NCBI GenBank assembly: GCA_031292515.1
Contig: JARLGZ010000079.1
Location: 52,449-116,448 of the forward strand
Reading direction: 5' to 3'
From: Puia sp.
GTDB taxonomy: Bacteria; Bacteroidota; Bacteroidia; Chitinophagales; Chitinophagaceae
Length of the DNA stretch: 64,000 nucleotides
Part shown: one piece after another, positions 1 through 9,032 of the stretch
Layout: each line of letters begins with the position of its first letter
Position numbering within the stretch: the stretch's first letter is position 1
Made by a program: the position numbers and the translations under genes
The notes under the pieces: model-generated
Told to the model about the DNA's origin: nothing
The model's database searches: none
The model's input: the letters and a program-made list of their open reading frames with translations, nothing else

Positions 1-323
<323 letters not shown>

Positions 324-348
324 TTATCCCGCGGGCTTGCAGCGATGT

Positions 349-1449
349 CTAGGCGAGCTTATAGGATTTCCCTGGCAGGGAGATGATAAGACCCTGCAAT
401 TCAAGGTTGAGGATAGCGGCGTTTACTGCGCTGTAACCGAGTTGGCATCCGCCGCGGATCTCATCGAATGGCATCGGCTGTTTTGCGTGGAGGATTTGCA
501 GGATCGCTTTTTCGTGATCGGATAAAGGAGCAAATAGTTCCTGCTGGACCGGTTTGGCGTTTTTTGCCGGTTCGAGCCAGCCCATGGTGTTCAGGAGTTG
601 CTTTGCATGGGTCAGCAGGATCGCCTTGCCTGTTCGGATCAGTTCGTTGCAACCGGCGCTTTTGGTGTCCGTCGATCTGCCGGGAAAGGCGAAGAGGTCC
701 TTTCCGCATCTGTTCGCTTCGCCGGCTGTAATGAGGCTGCCGCCGTCTCCGGCAGATTCTACGATCACGGTGGCGTCGCTCATCGCTGCAATCAGTCTGT
801 TGCGCATGGGAAATCGGAAGGCATCCGGTCCCATCTCGCGGGAGAATTGCGTGAGCAGGCCGCCCGACCGGACGATCTGTCTTGCAAGCGCGTTGTTTTG
901 CGGAGGATAGATCGTATGTAACCCGTGACCCAGCACGGCCATGGTCGGCAGGGTGTTTTTAAGTGCCGCCTGGTGAGCAAGCGTGTCGATGCCGTATGCC
1001 AGCCCGCTGACGATCAGTATATCGAGACCCGCCAGGCCTTTTATCAATTGTTCGGTCGAGTCTCTGCCATAGTCCGTATGGGTCCGTGTGCCGGCAATGG
1101 AAACAATCCTCCGGGCATTGAGGTCCGCGTTGCCTTTGTAGAACAGGAGCGGCGGGGAGAGGGGATCGTCCAGCAATCGGCGGGGATAACCGTGGTCTGT
1201 AAAGAACAGCGGGCGGATGGAATGTTTTTCCAGGAAGGCGATCTCTTTTTCCTGCTTCGAAAAATCGCCAAAGCCTGCGATCGCTGCCGCGCATGCCGTG
1301 GGTATCCCGTCTATCTTTTCAAGCGTGGTCGCTTTGGCGCGGAAGACCGCCCTGGCTTCCCCGAACAGGTCGATCAATGATTTCGTGTGTACGTGACCGA
1401 TTCCAGGGATACCGGTAAGGGCTAGCCGGTATATCAGATCATTCTCCAT
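349..1449 (-). CDS. dprA: DNA processing protein DprA
   Basis: DprA binds incoming single-stranded DNA and loads RecA during natural transformation, in the cytoplasm. The 366-residue protein has an N-terminal helix-hairpin-helix region (about residues 10-70, with GIPGIGH). A Rossmann-like core follows at about 80-290, with AGTRTHTDYG and the family signature SGLAYGIDTLAHQAAL followed by the VLGHGL/IYPPQN block. A winged-helix C-terminal domain occupies about 310-366. The length matches full-size DprA. It lies 64 bp upstream of guaB on the same strand, but guaB seems to have its own promoter. No other competence gene is in the window. Confidence 0.95.
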   Translation of the reverse strand: MENDLIYRLALTGIPGIGHVHTKSLIDLFGEARAVFRAKATTLEKIDGIPTACAAAIAGFGDFSKQEKEIAFLEKHSIRPLFFTDHGYPRRLLDDPLSPPLLFYKGNADLNARRIVSIAGTRTHTDYGRDSTEQLIKGLAGLDILIVSGLAYGIDTLAHQAALKNTLPTMAVLGHGLHTIYPPQNNALARQIVRSGGLLTQFSREMGPDAFRFPMRNRLIAAMSDATVIVESAGDGGSLITAGEANRCGKDLFAFPGRSTDTKSAGCNELIRTGKAILLTHAKQLLNTMGWLEPAKNAKPVQQELFAPLSDHEKAILQILHAKQPMPFDEIRGGCQLGYSAVNAAILNLELQGLIISLPGKSYKLA

Positions 1450-1484
1450 GAGGATCTATTGGCCGGTAAAAATAGAATAAATTT

Positions 1485-3404
1485 CTATTTGCTGATGACC
1501 TTCATTTCGGTCCGCCGGTTCAATGCGCGACCTTCGTCGGTGGTGTTGCCGGCAACCGGCAGGCTGTCTCCCCAGCCTTTGAAAGAGAGACGCTGTGCGG
1601 CGATGCCTTTGGCCGTCAGATAGCCAACGACGGATTTGGCGCGGTTTTCCGACAGCCGCAGGTTGTCGGCTTGTTTGCCGATATTGTCGGTATGACCGTT
1701 GATCTGGATCTGCAGGGTAGGGTTCTCCTTCATCAGTTGCACGATTTTGTCGAGTTCTACCTGGGATTCGGGCTTCAGATCGAATTGGTTGCGATCGAAG
1801 AAGATGTTCTTGAGCACGATGGCGGCGTCCTTCTCGATGGGTTGCAGCGGGATGTCGATGTTATAGGTCGAGTCTTTTTGTTCCTTGCTGAGCGAGAAAT
1901 TGGCGGAATAGAAAAGATAACCTCTTCTGTTTACGTTGAATGCATAGTCCCTGCCTCTGGGCAGGGTGATCAGGTAGTTCCCTGTCGCGTCGGTTTGTAA
2001 TTTGCTGATCAGCTCTTTGGTTGAAAGATCCGTCAGTTCGACGCTGGAGGGCAACCCTTTCCGGGTCGACTGGTCGAATACCCTGCCTTTTACCCATAGG
2101 GTTTGGGCGGGGCGTATATCGCTGCGGAGCTCGAAGGTGTAGAGGTCCAGGCCGCCGCGGCTGTCCGCACGGTCGCTGGCGTAGTAGGCGGTCTTGCCAT
2201 CGGCTGCGATCACGAGACTTCCCTCGTTTTGGATGGTATTGATGGGATATCCCAGGTTTTCAGGGGTAGTCCAGGTGCCGTCCGGATTTTTCCGGGTGAC
2301 GAACAGGTCATCCCCGCCATACCCGGGATGGCCGCCGGATGTGAAATACAGGCTATGGTTGTCCGCGTGGATGAAGGGAGTGCTCTCGTCGGCGCCGGTG
2401 TTGATGGTAGGGCCGAGGTTTTCGGGTTGGCTCCAATGGCCGTTCAGCATCCTGTGGCTTACATAGATATCGCTTCCTCCGTAACCATCGGGCCGGCGGC
2501 TGGCGAAGTAGAGATCTCTTTTGTCGGGTGACAGCGAAGGCGCTGATTCCCAGAATTCGGTGTTGACGGTTGGCCCCAGGTTTTCCGGTGTGCTCCAGCC
2601 ATCGCCTTCGAGGTAGGAGATATAAAGGTCGCAGCTGCCATAGCCATCGGGGAAATTGCAGCCCGTGAAGATAAGCCACTGGCCGTCCTGCGAGATATTC
2701 TGGGCTCCTTCGTTCATATTGGTGTTGATATTCCCGGAAAGGCCCCTGGCCTGGCTCCATTGGCCGTTTACCCGGTCGGATTCATAGAAGTCCTCGTTGT
2801 TGTTATTCACACGCCGGGTGTAGATCAGCTTATTCCCGTCTATGGTAATGGTGGGATAGTATTCGGATACCTCGCTATTTATACTGTCTCCCAGGTTACG
2901 CGGTTCGAATTTATAGTCGGCCGTCTTGTGTTTTTGGGCATAGTCCACCGCGAACTGGTAGCAGTTTTGCCGGTATTGCCCGGCTTTGCGGCTGGTTTCG
3001 TTGAGATTGGTATCGGTCAGAAAGAGGGTCACGGCGGCCAGCGCCTTGTCGAAATCCCCCTTGCCGGCGAGATTGATCGAGTAGGGGAGGTTAAAGTCGA
3101 AAAAATAGTTGCTGTCGATCGATCGGGCTGTTTCAAAGCCGGTGATGGCTTCGGGGTAGTTTTTCAGCTCCTGGAACATGCCGGCCATGGAAAGCCATGC
3201 GTCCTCGAATTTCGGATCGATTTTTATGGCTTCTTTCATCGACTGAATAGCCCCTTTAAAATCGTCATTCTGAGCCTGTTCCAGGCCTTTCGAGTAGAGC
3301 TGGGCTGCTTTTTTGCCGACTTTTGCGGGATCGTATTGTGCCCTTATCGGATGGCTTAAGCATAGGAGATACAGAGATAGTAAGGCGGCACAGAGGTTCT
3401 TCAT
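1485..3404 (-). CDS. PorE-like TPR/beta-propeller/OmpA envelope protein
   Basis: A 639-residue exported protein with a signal peptide ending near SHPIRAQ. TPR repeats follow at about 33-115, then a block of PD40/WD40-like strands at about 165-430 with recurring motifs of the type SPDKRDLYFASRRPDGYGG. A carboxypeptidase regulatory-like domain (about 437-525, from WVKGRVFDQSTRKG) precedes an OmpA C-terminal peptidoglycan-binding domain (about 530-639, with NGHTDNIG and NRRTEMKVI). This order (TPR, propeller, CRD, OmpA) is that of PorE, a type IX secretion component that anchors the machine to peptidoglycan. Unlike PorE there is no clear lipobox Cys. Many Bacteroidota have several paralogues of this architecture, so a direct T9SS role is inference. 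Confidence 0.8.
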   Translation of the reverse strand: MKNLCAALLSLYLLCLSHPIRAQYDPAKVGKKAAQLYSKGLEQAQNDDFKGAIQSMKEAIKIDPKFEDAWLSMAGMFQELKNYPEAITGFETARSIDSNYFFDFNLPYSINLAGKGDFDKALAAVTLFLTDTNLNETSRKAGQYRQNCYQFAVDYAQKHKTADYKFEPRNLGDSINSEVSEYYPTITIDGNKLIYTRRVNNNNEDFYESDRVNGQWSQARGLSGNINTNMNEGAQNISQDGQWLIFTGCNFPDGYGSCDLYISYLEGDGWSTPENLGPTVNTEFWESAPSLSPDKRDLYFASRRPDGYGGSDIYVSHRMLNGHWSQPENLGPTINTGADESTPFIHADNHSLYFTSGGHPGYGGDDLFVTRKNPDGTWTTPENLGYPINTIQNEGSLVIAADGKTAYYASDRADSRGGLDLYTFELRSDIRPAQTLWVKGRVFDQSTRKGLPSSVELTDLSTKELISKLQTDATGNYLITLPRGRDYAFNVNRRGYLFYSANFSLSKEQKDSTYNIDIPLQPIEKDAAIVLKNIFFDRNQFDLKPESQVELDKIVQLMKENPTLQIQINGHTDNIGKQADNLRLSENRAKSVVGYLTAKGIAAQRLSFKGWGDSLPVAGNTTDEGRALNRRTEMKVISK

Positions 3405-3580
3405 TATGGGAAATTACAAATCAAAATGTAAAAACGCATCTTCCGGAGATTTATTCTGCGGAGAATGACCGGGTCGGGGCTTTGGGGAAAGGGGCCGCCG
3501 CCGTTGGAGAGAGCGCGGGCGGGGGATCTTCCAAAGTTGTCTGAGGCAGGTGAGAGCCCCGTAATAAAGTTGTGCACGAA

Positions 3581-4225
3581 TTAGGGAACGTGTATATATT
3601 TATGAAGTTGCAGGGAGAATTCCCAGCGGGGATGAGCCTTGATATAGTCTATGATCAAAGGGGTAATTGTTGCCGATTTACTCCATTCCGGCTGCAGGAA
3701 GAGTTTGCAGGAGGGCGCAACCTGTGAGGCGTATCTCTCTGCCCATTCAAAATCGCTCTTATTATATACGATCACTTTCAGCTCGTTGGCCAGGGGTAGG
3801 ATGTCCGGGAGAGGCGCTTTGAATTTTTTTGGGGACAGGCAGATCCAATCCCATTCTCCGGTGAGCGGCCACGCTCCTGAAGTTTCTATATGCGTGCTAA
3901 AGCCGGCGCGTGCAAGCTGGTCTGTTAATTCGCCACAGTCGTGCATCAACGGCTCGCCTCCCGTGACCACCGCGAGGCGGCCTGGAAAGCCGGTCGCTTG
4001 TCCGACGATCTGACCGATGGTGAAATGCGGGTGTTTTGCCGCGTCCCAGCTTTCTTTTACGTCACACCAGCTGCAGCCTACGTCACAGCCGGCGAGCCGG
4101 ATAAAATAGGCGGCCCGCCCCTGGTGAAAACCTTCTCCCTGTATCGTGTAGAATGATTCCATAACAGGCAGGGTTGCCGGCGTTCCGGGTTGGTTTTCTC
4201 CCGGATGTAAGATAGCAGGTTGCAT
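3581..4225 (-). CDS. queE: 7-carboxy-7-deazaguanine synthase (radical SAM)
   Basis: QueE rearranges 6-carboxytetrahydropterin into 7-carboxy-7-deazaguanine on the route to preQ0 and queuosine. The protein is 214 residues. FYTIQGEGFHQGRAAYFIRL is the typical N-terminal block, and C47, C51 and C54 (CDVGCSWCD) form the CX3CX2C cluster site used by QueE. VTGGEPLMH and HIETSGAWP follow as expected. The frame stays open another 108 codons upstream, but that extension overlaps folD out of frame. The ATG at 4225, 2 bp after the folD stop, is therefore the credible start and implies translational coupling. No other queuosine gene is in the window. Confidence 0.93.
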   Translation of the reverse strand: MQPAILHPGENQPGTPATLPVMESFYTIQGEGFHQGRAAYFIRLAGCDVGCSWCDVKESWDAAKHPHFTIGQIVGQATGFPGRLAVVTGGEPLMHDCGELTDQLARAGFSTHIETSGAWPLTGEWDWICLSPKKFKAPLPDILPLANELKVIVYNKSDFEWAERYASQVAPSCKLFLQPEWSKSATITPLIIDYIKAHPRWEFSLQLHKYIHVP

Positions 4226-4227
4226 AA

Positions 4228-5103
4228 TTAATTTTTGTCTTCCCAGGCTTTGTAGGTATTCTTCATAAGCGCGGCGATCGTCATGGGGCCTACTCCGCCG
4301 GGAACGGGCGTGATATAGGCTGATTTGGGCGCCACTTCTGCAAAGTTCACATCTCCTTTCAGGGCAAAGCCGCTTTTGCGGGTTGAATCGGGGACCCGGG
4401 TGATGCCAACGTCTATGATGATGGCGCCTTCCTTCACCATGTCTCCGGTTACAAACTCGTGTTTTCCCAAGGCTGCAACGAGGATATCGGCCTGCCGGCA
4501 GTAGTCTTTCAGACCCCTGGTCTGAGAGTGGCAGAGGGTGACTGTGCAATTGCCGGGATTGGCGTTCCCGCTAAGCAGGATGCTCATGGGCCTGCCGACG
4601 ATATTGCTTCTTCCGACGATCACCGCGTGCATTCCCCGGGTATCGATCCTGTAATGTTCGAGGAGCAGCATGATGCCGTGCGGGGTGGCGGGGATGAAGG
4701 TCGGCAGACCCTGTACCATCTTCCCTACGCTGATCGTATGAAATCCGTCCACATCCTTATCCGGATGGACGGCATTGATGATCTTTTCATCCGAGATATG
4801 TTTGGGAAGGGGGAGTTGTACAAGGATGCCGTCTACATCGGGGTTGTTGTTGAGTTCTTCGATGACTTTCAGCAGTTTGTTCTCGCTGATCGTGTCTTCC
4901 AGCCGGACGAGTGTGGATTTATAACCGATTTCGGAGCAGGTTCTCACTTTGGCGCCTACATAAGTTTCGCTGGCGCCGTTGTTGCCGACAAGGACGGCTG
5001 CCAGGTGGGGGGTCTTTTTTCCTTCGGCGAGCAGTTGTGCGACTTTGAGGGTCAGTGAATCCCTGATAGCTCTGGAGGCGAGTTGTCCATCTAATAATTG
5101 CAT
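4228..5103 (-). CDS. folD: Bifunctional methylene-THF dehydrogenase/cyclohydrolase
   Basis: FolD interconverts 5,10-methylene-, methenyl- and 10-formyl-tetrahydrofolate, feeding purine and formyl-Met synthesis. The 291-residue protein has the family features: [18 protein letters not shown] near the N-terminus with the catalytic Lys, [13 protein letters not shown], the nucleotide-binding stretch [14 protein letters not shown], and the C-terminal [10 protein letters not shown]. Length is standard. It is the first gene of a two-gene unit with queE, separated by 2 bp. A TACCTTTG promoter element ends 4 bp before its ATG, suggesting a near-leaderless mRNA. Confidence 0.97.
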   Translation of the reverse strand: MQLLDGQLASRAIRDSLTLKVAQLLAEGKKTPHLAAVLVGNNGASETYVGAKVRTCSEIGYKSTLVRLEDTISENKLLKVIEELNNNPDVDGILVQLPLPKHISDEKIINAVHPDKDVDGFHTISVGKMVQGLPTFIPATPHGIMLLLEHYRIDTRGMHAVIVGRSNIVGRPMSILLSGNANPGNCTVTLCHSQTRGLKDYCRQADILVAALGKHEFVTGDMVKEGAIIIDVGITRVPDSTRKSGFALKGDVNFAEVAPKSAYITPVPGGVGPMTIAALMKNTYKAWEDKN

Positions 5104-5107
5104 GGCG

Positions 5108-5115
5108 CAAAGGTA
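5108..5115 (-). promoter_or_regulatory. -7 promoter element of folD-queE
   Basis: The minus strand reads TACCTTTG, matching TAnnTTTG, with only CGCC between it and the folD ATG. The spacing resembles guaB and the dioxygenase gene at 54 kb, and implies a leader of only a few nucleotides. Confidence 0.5.
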
Positions 5116-5713
5116 TGATTCGGACGCATAAAAATTGCAGGAGCTGACCAGCTAATCGCAAGGAGGGCAGGAGATACCGCGGTCTGATCCATGACCTATC
5201 AAAAAAAGACATATCTGATGAATAAAGACAAACCGGTCATTTCTTCCCCAAAATGAAGGGATCCGGGGCTATTATACCGATTTCCGGATGATCATTCCGG
5301 ACAAATTCCGATACTTATAAGTGTAATATCAGGGGTATGTGTAAGATTATTTACATATACATTAATGATATATGATATTTTGAGCCCCGGATAACGTATA
5401 ATTGTCAAAAATCAGGTGTAAAACGCACTTATTTTTTTGTTAAATTTAAAAGTTACACATAATTTCATAACAGTAACAAAACTACGGTCACATGAGAAAT
5501 TTTTTAATACTTTCAATAGGAAGGCCCCTTTTTTCCCCACTTCATATTTCCCCGAATTATCGCCCTTTTTTTAGATTTTTTAAAATCTTGCAGCAATTGA
5601 AGAAATCGTATTGTCTAACTTTTATCTAAAAGCGGGGGATTTTTAACTTTTTTTTTGGACTTTTTTTAAAATTGTTACTTTTACCGCCTCAAAAATTTAA
5701 AACTTACAGTCAC
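5116..5713. other. AT-rich intergenic region upstream of susC
   Basis: About 600 bp of AT-rich DNA between divergent folD and susC. It holds a possible susC promoter at 5654-5683. It also has a copy of the susC start context (TCACATGAGAAA at 5488-5499) that opens a 45-codon basic frame at 5492-5629. I see no recognisable gene or RNA otherwise. Confidence 0.5.
5654..5683 (+). promoter_or_regulatory. Possible susC operon promoter
   Basis: TTTG at 5654-5657 is followed after 18 bp by TACTTTTA at 5676-5683, which matches TAnnTTTG at all but the last fixed base. It lies about 30 bp before the preferred susC start at 5714. This is pattern-based only. Confidence 0.35.
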
Positions 5714-8700
5714 ATGAGAAAATTTCTGACAATGTTAGGAGTGCTGCTGCTGTTTTCCTACTGGGCACTCGCACAAACCCACCAGCTAACCGGGCGGGTC
5801 CTGGACGACCAGGGCCAACCAGTTCCCTTCGCTACTGTAATCATCAAAAGCACGAAACAAGGAGTCAACGCGGACGCCGATGGGAATTATTCCATCAAGG
5901 TAAAAGCCGGGGATGTCCTGGTGATCAGCGGGACGGGGATCTCTTCCAAGGAGTTCCCCGTAGGTTCCGGCGTTTCGATGAATCTTGTCGTTCCCCGGAA
6001 GAATAATAACCTGACGGAAGTCGTGGTGACTGCGCTCGGACAGACGCAGAGCAAGGCCCGGGTTGGTTATTCCACGCAAACATTCAATACGGCCGCGATC
6101 AACAAGAATGGGGCAACTGGCGCCCTTGACGGATTAGAGGGTAAGGTCGCCGGTGCTGATATCTCCAATATCGGCGGACCGGGGTCTTCAACAAAAGTAG
6201 TATTAAGAGGTTTTGGCGTCGTGGCCGGGGGTAATAATCAGCCTTTATATGTGGTCGACGGTGTGCCTTTGAGTGATCAAAATTACATAGGGGGCGCTGC
6301 TGTGTCCGGCGGAGCGCTGTCCGGGAACGGGGCTACCACCGGGGGGATCACCGGGACGGATGGAGCCGACTATGGCAACGGGATGAATAATGTCAATCCG
6401 AACGATATCGAGAGCATTACCATTTTAAAAGGAACCGCCGCTTCGTCCCTGTACGGCGGGCTTGCAAAGAACGGCGCGATCATGATCACGACCAAGAAGG
6501 GGCGTCCCGGAAAATTGAAGATCGAGTATAACGGGTCGGCGAATTTCAGCAAGGTGGGCAAATTGCCTGATTACGAGACGGAGTTTGGACAGGGATGGGG
6601 TGGTGTATTCGTAGCTGACGAGAATGGAAGCTGGGGCCCGAGACTCGACGGAAAAATGAGACTATGGGGTTCCGTCGTGGACAATTCCCAACTGATCAAG
6701 CCTTTTTCAGCAATCAAAAATCCCTTGCGCCAGTTTTATGTGACGGGCCAGGAATTCAATAACACGCTTGCGTTGTCAGGGGGATCCGAAACAAACCGGT
6801 TTTATTTCTCGTACGGTAATGTCACCAGCGACGGGGTCGTCCCGATGAACGCCAATACGCAACAGCGTAATTCGTTTTCGTTACGAACCAACAGCACATT
6901 CGGCAAATTCACATTCAATACTTCGATAAACTATATCAACCAGGCCCTGAAGGTTCCCAATACTGGTCAGGGTACTTCCAATGGCGGCGGCGTTTTTGAA
7001 TCCATTTTGCAGATTCCGGTTGATCTCCCAATTAAGGCATTCCGGGACATCAACAACAAATTCTTCAATACCAATAATTATTTCACACCCTATGCGGAAA
7101 ACCCCTATTTCGGGCTGATCGAAAACGGGAACCAGCAAAAATTGGACAGGGTCTTTGGTAACCTGGATTTTGGTTATAAGTTCACCAACGACTTTAGCGC
7201 CGAATTTAGGCTGGGGGGTGATTTTACGGATGCCAGAACCTTCGAGTGGAAGAACTCAGCGTATGCGCAGCCGGGTAGCTGGGACGGACCCAATGCGAGT
7301 AACCCCGAGGGACAATCCCGGGCCTCGGACTACGGCTCCGTGTCAAAAGGCGCGGACAACTACAGTCTCGTCAATGGAGACTTCATCCTGAAGTATGGCA
7401 AAGATCTCGGTAACAATTTCACATTGGACGCGCTTGCGGGGGCCAACTATTATTCCAGCACCCAAACGACGGTAGCGACAACTATTACCAATCTCGTCGT
7501 TCCCGGTTTTTATAATCTCTCAAACACGAGTAAGCCGGCTACCACCTATAATTACGACTTCGACCGAAAAAGAATCGGTGTATATGGCCAGGTCACATTG
7601 GGATATTTGGATCAACTGTTCCTTACGGGAAACGTCCGGAATGACTGGTCGTCTACCCTGCCTATTGGAGCCAACTCGATCTTTTACCCGGGCGCCAACC
7701 TTTCCTGGGTCGCTTCGCAGCTGATAAAAAGCGATTTCCTCTCGTACCTGCAATTCAGGGCAGCCTACGGAAGGACCGGATCCGATCCGGGCCCTTACCA
7801 GGTACTAGCTAAGCTGGGAACGGGAAATATCTCGCTGCCTTTCGGCAACTTGACTGTCCCTTTTAATGGGGTTAGCGGTTATGGTGTGAACGATGTTATT
7901 GGCAATCCTAACCTGAAACCCATTTTTACGGATGAGCAGGAAGTGGGCGCCAACGCCAGATTCTTTAGAGACCGGCTCGGTCTTGATGTCTCTTTATACA
8001 ATAAGAAAACCAAGGGTCAGATCTTTGCCGTTCCGATCGCGCCTTCAACGGGTTATACCAATCTTGTTCAAAATCTCGGAACCGTTCAGAACAAGGGCAT
8101 AGAACTTACGCTGAACGTAACACCCGTTCAAACCAATGATTTCAAATGGTCTTTCAACTATGTTTTCAGCCGCGACTGGAACAAGGTGCTTAGTCTGACA
8201 GGAGCTTCGCAAGATCCATTATTGGTGGGCTTCGCCTCGGCCATCGATGCCGAAATGCGTGCAGTGGTGGGGAAAACAGTAGCGTCCATTTATAGCGGCA
8301 CCCCACAATTGTCTCCTTCCGGGCAGGTGGTCGTAAGTGCCGGAACCGGCCTTCCGGTAGCCAACACCAGCGTCCTGGATCCCAAGCTGGGAATTACCAA
8401 GGGTTATTACGGAACGGCGTTGTATACCTATCAGATGGGCTTTTCGAACACCTTCACTTATAAGGATTTTACGCTCAACTTCTCGCTGGACTTCCGGTAT
8501 GGTGGCGTCATGTTCAGCAGTACCGCGAACCTGATACTATTTACGGGTAACAGCGTCACCACGACTTTTAATGACCGCAAGCCATTTATCTATCCTAACT
8601 CGGTAGTAGCTAACACGGATGTCAGTGGTCAGACGACTTATACGCCCAGTCACACTTATGTAGGGGCAAGCGGGGCAAGCCAGAGTGATCTCTATTATAA

Positions 8701-9010
8701 CACCTATTCGGAATCCAACAGCTACTCGGGCGCTGCGGACGCACAGCGGATCATCGACCGATCTTTCCTGAAATTGCGGGATATCAACCTGTCTTACAAC
8801 TTACCCAAAAGCTGGGCGACAAAAGTCCGCGCCGGTAGCGCTTCATTGGGTGTATACGGCAGAAACTTCCTTTTATGGACACCCAAGGGTAATGTATATG
8901 TAGATCCCGAAGCTACGCAGGGGGGCAATGATCTCCTGGGTGAATACGGTGAGTTTACGGGTACCCCGCTCACCAAAACCTATGGGGTTAAGTTAAATGT
9001 TGTTTTTTAA
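5714..9010 (+). CDS. SusC/RagA-family TonB-dependent outer membrane transporter
   Basis: An outer-membrane barrel that works with its SusD partner to import glycans or peptides, powered by TonB. From the ATG at 5714 the protein has 1098 residues. The signal peptide MRKFLTMLGVLLLFSYWALAQ is followed by a carboxypeptidase-regulatory-like domain (about 23-105, LTGRVLDDQGQPVPFATV). A plug domain begins near TEVVVTALG and has the SusC signature around QPLYVVDGVPL and KGTAASSLYGG. A long beta barrel ends in the terminal strand KTYGVKLNVVF. An upstream in-frame start at 5672 would add 14 residues before the signal peptide and is less likely. It is followed at once by susD. No CAZyme or regulator is adjacent, so the substrate cannot be read from context. 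Confidence 0.95.
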   Translation: MRKFLTMLGVLLLFSYWALAQTHQLTGRVLDDQGQPVPFATVIIKSTKQGVNADADGNYSIKVKAGDVLVISGTGISSKEFPVGSGVSMNLVVPRKNNNLTEVVVTALGQTQSKARVGYSTQTFNTAAINKNGATGALDGLEGKVAGADISNIGGPGSSTKVVLRGFGVVAGGNNQPLYVVDGVPLSDQNYIGGAAVSGGALSGNGATTGGITGTDGADYGNGMNNVNPNDIESITILKGTAASSLYGGLAKNGAIMITTKKGRPGKLKIEYNGSANFSKVGKLPDYETEFGQGWGGVFVADENGSWGPRLDGKMRLWGSVVDNSQLIKPFSAIKNPLRQFYVTGQEFNNTLALSGGSETNRFYFSYGNVTSDGVVPMNANTQQRNSFSLRTNSTFGKFTFNTSINYINQALKVPNTGQGTSNGGGVFESILQIPVDLPIKAFRDINNKFFNTNNYFTPYAENPYFGLIENGNQQKLDRVFGNLDFGYKFTNDFSAEFRLGGDFTDARTFEWKNSAYAQPGSWDGPNASNPEGQSRASDYGSVSKGADNYSLVNGDFILKYGKDLGNNFTLDALAGANYYSSTQTTVATTITNLVVPGFYNLSNTSKPATTYNYDFDRKRIGVYGQVTLGYLDQLFLTGNVRNDWSSTLPIGANSIFYPGANLSWVASQLIKSDFLSYLQFRAAYGRTGSDPGPYQVLAKLGTGNISLPFGNLTVPFNGVSGYGVNDVIGNPNLKPIFTDEQEVGANARFFRDRLGLDVSLYNKKTKGQIFAVPIAPSTGYTNLVQNLGTVQNKGIELTLNVTPVQTNDFKWSFNYVFSRDWNKVLSLTGASQDPLLVGFASAIDAEMRAVVGKTVASIYSGTPQLSPSGQVVVSAGTGLPVANTSVLDPKLGITKGYYGTALYTYQMGFSNTFTYKDFTLNFSLDFRYGGVMFSSTANLILFTGNSVTTTFNDRKPFIYPNSVVANTDVSGQTTYTPSHTYVGASGASQSDLYYNTYSESNSYSGAADAQRIIDRSFLKLRDINLSYNLPKSWATKVRAGSASLGVYGRNFLLWTPKGNVYVDPEATQGGNDLLGEYGEFTGTPLTKTYGVKLNVVF

Positions 9011-9032
9011 CCAATCAATGAAACAGAAAGAC

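Noticed and set aside
3581..4549. 322-residue version of QueE
   Set aside because: The first 108 residues overlap folD out of frame and are Arg/His-rich shadow sequence. The ATG at 4225 gives the normal QueE length.
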